The notes below the pieces were generated by a model. It was not told the origin of the DNA. It worked only from the letters and a program-made list of their open reading frames with translations, and searched no databases. A DNA stretch of 64,000 bases. Origin: Panax quinquefolius (taxonomy: Eukaryota; Streptophyta; Magnoliopsida; Apiales; Araliaceae). Positions 23,887 through 36,401 of the stretch are shown here, one piece after another; the stretch's first letter is position 1; every line of letters starts with the position of its first letter. The position numbers were made by a program, and so were the translations under genes. The stretch is from assembly GCA_020205615.1 (NCBI GenBank), contig CM035167.1:55816343-55880342 (forward strand). The letters run 5' to 3'.

Positions 23887-24711
23887 TGTGAGACCCCAGA
23901 TTTTATGAATAAAGATTTTATTTTCTCGAAATATTTTTTTGAATATTATGGTGTGGATTTGATATAATGTTATAGTTGTGGGTAGTATTTATAAATTTTC
24001 CAAAGTATGCTATTATATTCGATTGGTCGGAGAATATTTGTTTTATCAGGGAATATTCGTGCATCTATTAATCATTAGTGGATCCTTGATGAAAAATTAT
24101 TGTCGGAATGAGAAAACGACAAAAATAATTTTATTAAAAATAACGACGAAAGTTTTACCATTAATACTGTTGAACTACTCGGTAGTAAAAGTACAGTAAT
24201 ACTCGTGGTTACATAGTAGCACACGGTATTGATGCTTATGTGATAAGTCACTCAGTTTTGTTTTATTGGTATTATTAATGTAATTAAAAAGAATACTTTT
24301 ATAAAGTTATTCAATAAATAGAATATATTATATTCTATTACGCATAGTGTCTCATAGTAGTTTTTTGCATAGTAAAATCTTTTTATATAAAATTGAATAC
24401 TTTTATAAAGTTATTCTATAAATAGAATATATTATATTTTATTATGCATAGTGTTGCATAGTGTTTGCATAGTATTTTGTATAGTAAAATCTTTTTATAT
24501 AAAACAGAATACTTTTATAAAGTTATTCTATAAATAAAATATATTATATTTTATTATGCATAGTGTTGCATAGTTTTGCATAGTATTTTTGCATAGTAAA
24601 ATCTTTTTATATAAAACAAAATACTTTTTATAAAGTTATTTGTTTTATTAGACAATAATTAGAATATATTATATTTTATTATGCATAATGTTTGCATAGT
24701 GCCTGCATAGT
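23887..24711 (+). repeat. Element E 5' LTR, left part
   Basis: Matches 37720 onwards. It is interrupted by element F at 24712 and resumes at about 33685. Total LTR length is about 2.6 kb (2.7 kb for the 3' copy). Confidence 0.92.
24288..24665 (+). repeat. Tandem repeats of about 104-112 bp in E 5' LTR
   Basis: Four units start near 24291, 24395, 24507 and 24619 with (G)AATACTTTTATAAAGTTATT and end in GCATAGT-rich sequence. They are matched in the 3' LTR (38135-38600). They occupy the U3 position where C and D carry the hairpin block. Confidence 0.8.
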
Positions 24712-27700
24712 TGTAACGACCCCAAAATTCATACAATTTAATTCTCGACTTCGGTCGTTAATAATACATTCAACCTCTAATTTTACATCATGAAACGATA
24801 ATACAACCATTGAAATTTGCGGAATAATTAAAATTTTCTATTACAAACTATCCCCGTTCCCAAAACCTTCAACCTTTACATCTAAATATCTCAGAATCAT
24901 TTTAATACTACAATAGTTTACATTCTCAAAACAATATTACAATTCAATATTAATACATTATTCGAAACATTAGACATGGTTTACAAGAATAACAACTTAG
25001 CTAGGATATTAAATCTTCATATATCACTTTTGATCCATAACAATCAAGTAGCACATAGCGTTACCTTCAATTCTTGAATATGCAAAAATGGTTATTTGCA
25101 AGAATGAGCTCGACATTCGGCAAAAATCTAACGATTTTCATGCATCACGTAGCACATAATAACATGCTCAACATACTGAGAATAATCATAAACAAACATA
25201 GCATACATGTTGTAGTTCACATAACAACTATAAAGATTGAGTTCCTTACTCAATCAACATTCATAGTTCAATCATCATAGTCGTAGATTGACTTTCACAT
25301 TTCATACTTTTGACATATATAATACATCATACACTAAAATTTTAAAAGCGGATCATCATCAAGTTCACATAGCAAAAAGGATCTGAAAGACTTGCCTTTA
25401 CTGGGGCGTTTTACCAACACGCTAATACTTCGCGTCCTTGCACAACCTACACTGTATGTGAGATTGATAATAAATAAAATCAATACTCGATCTCATGGTC
25501 AAATTTATTCTAAGACCTTACTTTATCTTATTATCCTTTATAATGTCTTTATAGACATCTAACTATTTTATATGCAACTTCGGTTTTATTTTTTTCATTT
25601 TCATCACCACACATGCTAGACTATCACACTTGTAGTTTAATGTGCGTATATCACACCATTTTATTATACCACTTTGGTTTCAAAAATGCATATTCAACAC
25701 ATTGTTTACATGTTTAATTTTCCTTCATAAATCAAAAATTACCCTTTTGATTTCTTTCCATTATTATTCTTGTATTATCATCTTTTCATACTTAGATATC
25801 CAATATTAGCCATTAGTTAGACACTTTGTATACAAAGTTTAGAAAACACTATTACTCTTAGGCATTTTATCGAGCACGTTATGTGCACACATTAACTTAT
25901 CTCAACTCTTGATCTTAAATGGTTAATTATGTATAGAATATGATAACACATATCTATACTCATTACATATGTCAAAACATATTTTTAATCATCAAAATAT
26001 ATCATCACCCAAAATCTTAATTGAAACAAATTATAAAACTCATCTTCACAATTTCTTTAACAAAAGCGTTGTTTTCGTTTTTAACGTAACTCGTTAGATT
26101 TACATGTCCATTTTTGTTCCTTCTTATATAGAATTAACCCTTACTCAGTGTACTATAACCTCATCTAGGCCTTAAAGTCAGACCCTTATCCATCTAAACC
26201 AGATTCTGTAATTCATCAACTAGTCTAGAAAATTTCATTTTCTGGACATCCTTACTAAACAATTTATTTCGGACATGATCCGGTCCATAAAATGGCTCAA
26301 TCTAGAAAGTCTAGCTAGTAAACTTCCATATCTACAACTTTTCAGTTTTACATTTCTTCATATTCAAAACACACGAATTTATATGAATTTTTCAAAGTCG
26401 AAAAACCAATAAGTTTTTTGATTTTACGGATGATTATTTTCCCTTGGAACCACCTTACTAAAATAGACATTGCAAGAAATCTACAAAGAGTTTTCATGTG
26501 ATTCCACTTTCAGAATATAGCTTACTTCCATATCTTGATTTGATATAAGGCTCACTTTCTAACTCATTATACCCAAAGAGGTATGAATTTCACAAGATAT
26601 ATGTCCACAATTACTAAAAACCTACAATTTTGTTCTTCAAATTTTCTTTTCCATTTCATTTTCTTTCTTGAATCCTCTTGTTTGATTCTTGATAATCCAA
26701 GATTAAACCAATACAAACAGATTAAGCATGATCTACTACCCTAGAACATAAATCTACCCAAAAAAAAAATCAAGGATTAAATAAGAGTTTAGAAGTTACC
26801 TTCTTCTAGCTTTTTTTTTTTTCTTCTTCTTCTTCTTCTTCTTCTTCTTCTTCTCAGCTCTCAATTCCTCTATTTCTCTCTATCTCTCTCTCAATTTCTC
26901 AATACAACTTCTACATAACAATTATCTACATTATGAAGAACATAAAAATATAATTAAAACAAGGAATTTAGATTATAACTTTATTAGTATGAATTTAAGA
27001 GAGAGATGGAGATGATGATGATGATGATGATGGGGCTTGTTTTGTCTTCTCAAAGCTTTCCCTTCTTCTTCTTTTTCTTCTTCTTCTTCTTCTCCTACAA
27101 CTCTCTCTAACTCTCTTCTTCTTTTTCTTTGGTTTGTTTTCTAAAACTAACATACTAACTTTAGTATATACATATAATATACAATACTAGTAATATATAA
27201 TATATGTAACTCCTAGTAATTATTAGATATACTAATTACTAGTTAATACATAGGTTACACCAATTTGAACTTGAAAAGCCTAAGACCATGTTTGGCAAAT
27301 ACTCATTATTTTAATTAATCAATAGCTTAACATCAATCAATCTCATCAAATTATCACATAATTATATTTACTTGTTAATTATAATTTTGTGTAACAATCA
27401 TCACATAACTCATCTAATTTAATTATCTCAATTAAATTAGAACTATAACATAAAAAATTATTATATTAATTAAATTAAATACTAAATATTCATTTAATTA
27501 ATCTACTACACTTAATTACATTACTCTATAATCAAAACAAAATTTATTTATTTAACTTTCGATAAATAATTCAATTAAATATTTATATATATTAAAATTA
27601 ATATATAACATTCTCTTCACATCAATTCACATATTCTACAATATATATGACATACACATACTCACACTGACATATCTCATAAATAATACTTTTATTTATA

Positions 27701-27740
27701 AAATTCTCATTTATAATTTCTAAAAATGCGGGATGTCACA
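24712..27740 (-). repeat. Element F 3' LTR
   Basis: 3029 bp, from TGTAACGACC to GATGTCACA. Pyrimidine-rich microsatellites and poly-T lie near 26810-26855 and GAT repeats near 27012-27032. Confidence 0.88.
26822..26853. repeat. (TTC)n microsatellite in F LTR
   Basis: Pure TTC/CTT run of about 32 bp, shorter in the homologous site near 32794-32815. Confidence 0.85.
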
Positions 27741-27751
27741 TCCTTCCCTCC
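27741..27751 (-). other. Element F polypurine tract
   Basis: The minus strand reads GGAGGGAAGGA just before TGTGACATCCC. The preceding GATTCCGAGGACTAATCC resembles the usual pol-end/PPT context of plant chromoviruses, suggesting descent from a coding element. Confidence 0.75.
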
Positions 27752-30663
27752 TTATAAGGATTAGTCCTCGGAATCACCGAAACCCTACCTTACTCAGGTT
27801 TTTCTCAAATCTATTCATTGAATAACTTCAACACATTACCTTAATATAGGTTTTATATTTTCTACTCTCACCATTCTTGATAATAAATTCTTATAAGTTT
27901 TATTTCATAATATTTACTTAGACTCGATTATATTTGAGTATTACATATTCTTTGACTAGATTCATTATCTTTCTCTAAGGATCATTATCATATATTATAT
28001 GATCAAACTCTCGGGACATTACATTCACCCTTCTTCTAAAATTTTAGTCCTCGAAATTTTTTTATTTATTTATTATTATTTATTAATCTTTATTCATTCA
28101 ATCTATCAAAGTAGATTTTTACGTCACTACTTCATTCATTCATTGGTTTCTATAACCACTTTCTTTCCACAAAAATCATTCTACAATTATTAAACTTTTC
28201 TATTAAAAGTTTCACATTATTCTTTGATAACTCACATCCTTCTCACTTCAAAATTTCTTTTCTCACTTATTCAACATATCCATCATTCGATTATAGCATT
28301 TCGACTTACTTCTTTCTAAGGAATACTTTCCTTTTCACTTCCATCTTGCGAAATAACAAGAATCCTCCACAATTGTTCAATAATTGGGAAGTAGTATGAA
28401 TAACTTTCGAGATTTAAAAGATTCCAAATCATCTTTGAGGTCACAAGACCATGAACTCTATTCTCTAGGTTTAATAGTGCTTCACCCCGGTTCTTCACAC
28501 TTTAAACCCTCTTTGGCGAGAATGTTTATCAATCACAAAGGCGAAAAACACCCTCATGAAGTACTCTGGGTGATCAACCTATTGTACATGTATTGTATAC
28601 AAACATTTAAATATAAAAGTATAAAACTAAAGCGCAACCCCTAATAATAGGGTTGTTCATCTCGACTTTTCAACATCTGAATCCGCACCAAAACAATTTG
28701 GTTTGGCATAACTTCTCAAGAAACTCTTGAATTTCATGAACATCTTTCAATATTTGTCTAGCTGAATCAAATAGCATAGACCTCTACAACAATTCGGACA
28801 TCAACCAAAATATACATATACATACATACATACATATATATTCTCGTATCTCGAAAAAAATCTCAAAAATCTTTTTATGGCGTCGTGATACTGTACTTTG
28901 TATTTACGATCAGTTGAGGATTCCGTCATTTGGTGATTTTATCATACTACATCATCATCATACCATAGTGGTGGTGATCCTTAGATCACATCGACACTAG
29001 GTATCTCTTGCATTGATGACTCCATCATTTTTATCATCTTTGCACGAGTTACGTGATGCATTAATGATATAAAATACATTTTGATATATTACAAATCATT
29101 TTTGTCTAGCAGAAGCAATTAGCATAGACATACGAATAACAGTATTGTTGTTAAAACTCATTGGTTCCATCATTTGATCCAATGTTTTTCAAGAAAATAG
29201 AAGTGTAAACATCAACGTACGAAATCGATAAATTTGAAAAGTCTAGCATAGCTAGTAGATTTAGAATACCTATGCTTCTACCATCAACTCCACTTTACGT
29301 AATGATCCATTGCTTAAAAGATCTATCTATTCTATCATCCTCAATACTCCATTCATAACTTAATTATACCCCAGTTCATCAAACTTACACACATTGGAAG
29401 TTCGGGACTTGCCACGATAATATGAGTTTAAGAACTTATCCTAGTCGGACCATAGGCGTCCATTCATTTGAGGGTTCAAAACATAACATATTATTATGAG
29501 TCACGAACTTACCATATGCATTAGTTTTAAGAACTAGCGCTAATCCTAATAATATCATCTAATCTTAATAGTTTCTAACTATCAAACATACACATGAGAA
29601 AAGAATCACCTTTTCGCCACATATACATAGATAGCGCGACACCAACATTCCAATGATTATCAATATGATAAACCGAGTGCAAGCACAAAACCCTCGCCCA
29701 TACAAAGATTTGTACAACTCGGCCATCACATGGGTCTCAATTGAAATCCCACCTAACTCTATCTTACTCTTAACTTGCTCTTTTGCTCGTCTGAATTCCT
29801 CGTATCACATTATCTATAACTCCTCATGAGTTATCTCGTACTTTTTCATAGTACACCATCTTCATAGCATTAAGCTATAATTATTCAAACATTATAGACC
29901 ATCTTTCTTTTATAACTTAAATAGACCACGTCGTGATCTTATTCTATAATCATCTCCTTAAAATTCTTTTCTTAACTTCGTGATCGTTTTGTTTCTGATC
30001 CTCTTTCTTTCTCTTTTTCATCATTTACGACATTATTAGTTATCTTGGCTTTTGGAGTTAGGAAACTCCCATTTCTTATCTTTATATCTCTTGAAGATTC
30101 TTCTTTGAATCTTCTTGTTTATATAACAATTCTTCCTTTAAAATTTCTAACTTCATTTACATTGCTCAACATTTCATTCAAGTTCTACACTTTCATCATA
30201 CGTATCCACTTTCTATACTTGGTACACATCGAGAGTCTCTACCGGTTTCAATATGGTATGCATTTGGTGGTTTCCCACAAACAACCAACAAACTAGGTTC
30301 CGAGTTGCTAGTTCGTATATATACCTCTCTCTCTATGAAGGAATCGTTTAGCCCAGATACCATACATCAACTACAAAAGAGTACAATTGCACCACTTAGA
30401 TATAACTCTCTATTCTTAACTTCTTTATCATTCTCTTTTTTTATAGACATTGTCTATTTATTATCACCTTACATCCTTATTATTGGAGTTGGGTAACCCC
30501 ACATTCATATTCCTTATAACTCTGCGAGATTCTTCTTTGAATCCTTTCACGCAAGTTTTAATCCCTTATTGTTCAAACTTCTATTTGAGCTTATTAGTTT
30601 TCTTTATTTTCACCTCTCTTCTCTAAGGTTATAGCCTAAGGTACTCTTACCTAAGGTTTCTAA
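27752..30663 (-). other. Element F internal region, no recognisable genes
   Basis: I see no gag or pol motifs on either strand (no DTG, FIDD/FMDD, zinc knuckle or integrase signature). Only short chance-like open frames occur. The pol-end-like GAGGAC context survives at the left edge. The region is AT-rich and unstructured apart from a short ACATACATACAT run near 28809-28840. Confidence 0.7.
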
Positions 30664-30682
30664 CCTATCAGCTTTGATACCA
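30664..30682 (-). other. Element F primer binding site
   Basis: The minus strand reads TGGTATCAAAGCTGATAGG, initiator tRNA-Met type, two bases from the LTR. Confidence 0.82.
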
Positions 30683-30684
30683 AC

Positions 30685-33684
30685 TATAACGACCCCAAAA
30701 TTCATACAATTTAATTCTCGACTTCGGTCGTTAATAATACATTCAACCTCTAATTTTACATCATTAAATGATAATACAACCATTGAAATTTGCGGAATAA
30801 TTAAAATTTTCTATTACAAACTATCCTCGTTCCCAAAACCTTGACCTTTACATCTAAATATCTCGAGAATCATTTTAATACTACAATAGTTTACATTCGC
30901 AAAACAATATTACAATTCAACATTAATACATTATTCGAAACATTAGACATGGTTTACAAGAATAACAACTTAGCTAGGATATTAAATCTTCATATATCAC
31001 TTTTGATCCATAACAATCAAGTAGCACATAGCGTTACCTTCAATTCTTGAATCTGCAAAAATGGTTATTTGCAAGAATGAGCTCGACATCTCGGCAAAAT
31101 CTAACGATTTTCATGCATCACGTATACACATAATAACATACTCAACATACTGAGAATAATCATAAACAAACATAGCATACATGTTTATAGTTCACATAAC
31201 AACTATAAAGATTGAGTTCCTTACTCAATCAACATTCATAGTTCAATCATCATAGTCGTAGATTGACTTTCACATTTCATACTTTTGACATATATAATAC
31301 ATCATACACTAAAATTTTAAAGCGGATCATCATCAAGTTCACATAGCAAAAAGGCTGAAAGACTTGCCTTTCTGGGCGTTTTACCAACACGCTAATACTT
31401 GGCGTCCTTGCACTGACCTACTGCTTTGTATGTGAGATTGATAATAAATAAAATCAATACTCGATCTAATGGTCAAATTTATTCTAAGACCTTACTTTAT
31501 CTTATTATCCTTTATAATGTCTTTATAGACATCTAACTATTTTATATACTGACTTCGGTTTTATTTTTTTCATTTTCATCACCACACATGCTAGACTATC
31601 ACACTTGTAGTTTAATGTAAATATATCACACCATTTTATTATACCACTTTGGTTTCAAAAATGCATATTCAACACATTGTTTACATGTTTAATTTTCCTT
31701 CATAAATCAAAAATTACCCTTTTCGATTTCTTTCCATTATTATTCTTGTATTATCATCTTTTCATACTTAGATATCAATATTAGCCATTAGTTAGACACT
31801 TTGTATACCAAAGTTTAGAAAACACTATTACTCTTGGGCATTTTATCGAGCACGTTATGTGCACACATTAACTTATCTCAACTCTTGATCTTAAATGGTT
31901 AATTATGCATAGAATATGATAACACATATCTATACTCATTACATATGTCAAAACATATTTTTAATCATCAAAATATATCATCACCCAAAATCTTAATTGA
32001 AACGAAATTATAAAACTCATCTTCACAATTTCTTTAACAAAAGCGTTGTTTTCGTTTTTTAACGTAACTCGTTAGTTACATGTCCGTTTTTGTTCCTTCT
32101 TATATAGAATTAACCCTTACTCGATGTACTACAACCTCATCTAGGCCTTAAAAGTCAGACCCTTATCCATCTAAACCAGATTACGTAATTCATCAACTAG
32201 TCTAGAAAATTTCATTTTACGGACATCCTTACTAAACAATTTATTTGGACATGATCCGGTCCATAAAATGGCTCAATCTCACGAATCTAGCTAGTAAACT
32301 TCCATATCTACAACTTTACGGTTTAAGTTTCTTCAGATTCAAAACACACGAATTTATATGAATTTTTCAAAGTCGAAACCGTAATGCAGTTTTGATTTTA
32401 CGGATGATTATTTTCCTTTCGGACCAGCCCTTACTAAAATAGACATTGCAAAGAAATCTACAAAAGTTTTTTCATGTGATTCCACTTTCAGAATATAGCT
32501 TACTTCCATATCTTGATTTGATATAAGGCTCACTTTCTAACTCATTATACCCAAAGAGGTATGAATTTCACAAGATATGTCCACAATTACTAAAAACCTA
32601 CAATTTTGTTCTTCAAATTTTCTTTCCATTTCATTTTCTTTCTTGAATCCTCTTGTTTGATTCTTGATAATCCAAGATTAAACCAATACAAACAGATTAA
32701 GCATGATCTACTACCCTGGAACATAAATCTACCCAAAAAAAATCAAGGATTAAATAAGAGTTTAGAAGTTACCTTCTTACAGCTTTTTTTTTTCTTCTTC
32801 TTCTTCTTCTTCTTCTAGCTCATCTCAATTCCTCTATTTCTCTCTATCTCTCTCAATTTCTCAATACAACTTCTACATAACAATTATCTACATTATGAAG
32901 AACATAAAAAATATAATTAAAACAAGGAATTTAGATTATAACTTTATTAGTATGAATTTAAGAGAGAGATGATGATGATGATGATGATGATGGGGCTTGT
33001 TTTGTCTTCTCAAAAGCTTTCCTTCTTCTTCTTCTTTTTCTTCCTCTTCTTCTTCTCTACAACTCTCTCTAACTCTCTTCTTCTTTCTTTGGTTTGTTTT
33101 CTAAAACTAACATACTAACTTGTAGTATATACATATAATATACAATACTAGTAATATATAATATATGTAACTCCTAGTAATTATTAGATATACTAATTAC
33201 TAGTTAATACATAGGTTACACCAATTTGAACTTGAAAAGCCTAAGACCATGTTTGGCAAATACTCATTATTTTAATTAATCAATAGCTTAACATCAATCA
33301 ATCTCATCAAATTGTCACATAATTATATTTACTTGTTAATTATAATTTTGTGTAACAATCATCACATAACTCATCTAATTTAATTATCTCAATTAAATTA
33401 GAACTATAACATAAAATTATTATATTAATTAAATTAAATACTAAATATTCATTTAATTAATCTGCTACACTTAATTACATTACTCTATAATCAAAACAAA
33501 ATTTATTTATTTAACTCAATAAATAATTAAATTAAATATTATATATATATATAAAATTAATATATAACATTCTCTTCACATCAATTCACATATTCTACAA
33601 TATATGACATACATACTCACTACCCAATATATCTCATAAATAATACTTTTATTTATAAAATTCTCATTTATAATTTCTAAAAAT
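30685..33684 (-). repeat. Element F 5' LTR, outer end truncated
   Basis: About 3000 bp, aligned with 24712-27740 over its length. The copy stops at TTTCTAAAAAT, before the terminal GCGGGATGTCACA found in the left copy, and passes directly into E LTR sequence. The inner end is TATAACG where the other copy has TGTAACG. Confidence 0.88.
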
Positions 33685-35455
33685 AAATAGAATATATTAT
33701 ATTTTATTTAAAAGATTTTACTTTAAATATGGACCGTCAGATTAAAGTAAATCAATCTGGACCGTTCATGAGTTAGTTACTATGTAGTCCATTTTTCTAT
33801 AAATAAAAGCTCATTCCTTCATTATTTCTTACGAATTCACTGAAACTCTAGAGAGATAAACTATAAAGAGAAAGAAGAAAGTATTCTGCTACTTCACTAC
33901 TTATATATCCAGTACTCTTCTTCTTAAGGTAGGGAATATTATTTGTTGTACTCTTAAGGGGTACTCTTTATTTCTTATTTATGAAGAGAACTTCTGTTAT
34001 TCCATTCTTTATTATTCATTTGAATAATCAGATCACGCTGCTACCCTATACTTGGTGAAATTTTTACATTTATTTCATTCTTTATTATTACTGTTGAATA
34101 TCCCGTACATGCGTTTTACGCCGGACACTGGTTCCGCCTTTATTGGTATTCTGTTGGAATAACTCGCTCTGTCGCAATACCGCATGCATGGTGATTTCAT
34201 TATTATTTCGTTCTTTATTATTACATTGGAACATCCTCATGCTCGTGCTTTTCTGCATGACTGGTTCCGATTAATTATTATTCTGTTAGAATAACTTTGT
34301 CTATCTGAAATACCGCATGCATGATGATTTCTTTTGTTATTCCATTCTTTATTATACTCGGTTGGTTAAAGTTTTAACTTCTATACTCCATGAAATTAGT
34401 GGAATATCCTTGATATTTGCGCTTCATCCAAAGATATCTTTCATGGAAATATTCTTCCGAGCATTCTTGAATTTTACTCTCATGCAAAGTAGTATCATGT
34501 TGACAATTTGGACGTTATTAGTTCCTGAATAAATTAATTCTTGAACTTGTTTTATTGAATTCTTATATCATTGTCATCATCCTCATGTTTATATTTTTTT
34601 TAAAGTCATCTGTGGCATGTAGTGCATAGATGGACTTGGTATGATTATGACCAGGGATTATTCGGTGTAATCATAACCGTAATGTTACAAATGATGTCGA
34701 AAAAGTCCTCATTGACCCTTAGTGCATTGATGGACAGTTTTTGGTATGATTATGGCTATGGATTCTCTTTGGCCGTAGTGCAAAGATGAATTGTTTTATG
34801 GCATGATCGGGGATAGTTGATGAAAACATGATTATCTTTAGCCAGTAGTGCATGGATAATTCGTGGTCGGATACTAAAGAATATCCTTGGCACGTAGTGG
34901 GGGATGATTTGATGATGTGGATTATTTATTAAAGTAGAGTCTCAAAGAATAAAAGTGATGAAAAACCTTTTAAATCATAGAAGATAGTAGATTTTATTCC
35001 CTACTTGACTCTTCTAATGGATTGCTTGTTCCGCTGTAGTTAAACTTGATAGTTATTATATTTTATCAGTTTAACAATGTTGAAGGCTAACGATAAATTA
35101 TTCTGCATTATCTTAGTCATAATATTTCTTACTGGGCTAGTTGAGCTCACCCTTTCTTTCACTGTTCTCTTCAGGAAATGAGAACGTAGCTGGGACTAGT
35201 CGGCGAACAGAGTTATGGTCCTAGATGGTGCATTAGTAGTTCTCACTATTATGTGAAATAGTGTGATAATAATTGTAATGAGGACTCCTTTTGAGTTTGT
35301 ATACTCTCTAGTAGGCAATATTTGTATTCAAACACACAGTTTATGTTTTGTCGTATTGTACACGACAGTTGTATTATTAAGTTGTATTTGAATTCTGTAC
35401 CATGTATCTGGCGACTCAAGATGGGTGATGTATATCTAATTTTGGGGGCGTCACA
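33685..35455 (+). repeat. Element E 5' LTR, right part
   Basis: Matches 38586-38870 plus 43965-45519. It contains the TATA box, several GTAGTGCATAGATGG-type motifs (about 34620-34900) and the TGTCGT/ACGACA hairpin near 35349, and ends in GGGGGCGTCACA. Confidence 0.9.
33799..33807 (+). promoter_or_regulatory. TATA box, element E 5' LTR
   Basis: TATAAATAA about 50 bases upstream of a GAATTCACTGAAACTCTAGA leader, conserved in the 3' LTR (38709-38717) and in C and D. Confidence 0.62.
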
Positions 35456-35457
35456 GT

Positions 35458-35475
35458 TGGTATCAAAGCTTAGGG
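35458..35475 (+). other. Element E primer binding site
   Basis: TGGTATCAAAGCTTAGGG, identical to the element D site. Confidence 0.87.
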
Positions 35476-35642
35476 ATATGATCCCTGACTAAGATATGAG
35501 AATAGAACTAGGAGGGGAGAGACAGGGAATTCCTTCGCTAGTATGACCTACCTAAGTTTTTTTGGTATTTAATTGGTTGGTCAGAGTATAGGGATAATAT
35601 GTGATATGTTAATTAACCCTTGTTTTGTGGCAGTATTTGAAA

Positions 35643-36401
35643 ATGACATCCGAGAATGTTGAGAATAGCAATGGAGCACATGAGACCGTGGAGACACCTC
35701 TAATCACCAACCAAGATAATGTGATTAGAGATATCCATAGTGTGATTGAGGAATTAAAAGTTGCACTCAAGCTAGTCGCAAAGGTAGCAACTGAGAGTGA
35801 GGAAGAAGAGGAACCTGAGGAGGATTTATTAGAAGAACTTATTGATCAAAATGTAGGATTGCAAAATCGTATTCATGAGTTAGAAGAGCAGGCTGAAGAA
35901 CGGAAGGCGGTCGTGGAGCAAAGGAATTTAACAATTCAAAATTGTATTACCCGATGTGCGATAGCTGAATAGGAGCGCTCTTTGGCAAAGTATACGATAT
36001 TAAAGCTAGAATCTGAGAATTCAAATGTCAAGGAGCAGCTGAAAGAAGAAACAACTGAACGAGTGAGAATGAAAGATGCATGGGTAAAAGCCACACGATG
36101 CGTTGATATTGTGGAAAGAGAAGTCCGATCCAAGAAAGCTAAAATAGATGATATGTATTTCTCTTTTTTGAATTACCTTATACATTGTGGTCAACCCCAA
36201 TTCAATATGGATCGAAGGCTAATGATTCAGATCATGGAGCAGGAGTACGACGAAGCAGTTGAGGGTGGAATATGCCCTATAGCAAAAGTTAATTCCAGTG
36301 GTAATGACGACACCAAAAACTGTCCCGAACAAGTCAAATTCGATAGTTTAAGAGAGAGCATTTTTTGTGACGAAGAATCGAACGAAGTTATCACGGGTTA
36401 G
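35643..36401 (+). CDS. Element E chimeric gag: gag N-terminus fused to an unrecognised acidic coiled-coil segment
   Basis: ATG 35643 opens the family gag start (MTSENVENSNGAHETVET, 27 residues shared with C and D). From codon 28 (35724) to codon 246 (36380) the sequence has nothing in common with the gag of the other elements: no WWES, no zinc knuckle. It has a Glu-rich stretch (TESEEEEEPEEDLLEEL) and leucine/hydrophobic heptads over about 50 residues (LIDQNVGLQNRIHELEEQ), a second Lys/Glu-rich coiled-coil stretch, then LNYLIHCGQPQFNMDRRLM. One in-frame TAG at 35970 splits it. From codon 247 it rejoins the family sequence (NEVITG) in the same frame, before a TAG at 36399 and the protease. Both joins keep frame. 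I do not recognise the segment. It could be a captured host exon set or part of another retroelement. Confidence 0.7.

Larger units (their letters stand above)
24712..33684 (-). mobile_element. Element F: LARD-like non-coding LTR retrotransposon
   Basis: Two direct repeats of 3.0 kb (24712-27740 and 30685-33684) flank 2944 bp without recognisable coding sequence. On the minus strand the order is LTR, PBS (30664-30682), internal region, PPT (27741-27751), LTR. Primer site and PPT show that it is an LTR retrotransposon using initiator tRNA-Met. Size and lack of genes fit large retrotransposon derivatives. It sits in the 5' LTR of E. The outer end of its 5' LTR is missing (about 13 bases) together with part of E, so no TSD can be read. 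Confidence 0.82.

Noticed and set aside
27752..30663. A host gene inside element F
   Set aside because: The region is bounded by PBS and PPT of an LTR element, is AT-rich, and contains only short frames (under 90 codons) without recognisable motifs.
32606..32818. Open frame ending in poly-Phe
   Set aside because: Translation of a poly-T and TTC microsatellite within the F LTR; the homologous copy at 26630-26850 is not open in the same way.
35724..36380. Assigning the E coiled-coil segment to a named host family (kinesin, myosin-like or similar)
   Set aside because: Coiled coils resemble one another by composition only. I see no diagnostic domain, so no name is justified.
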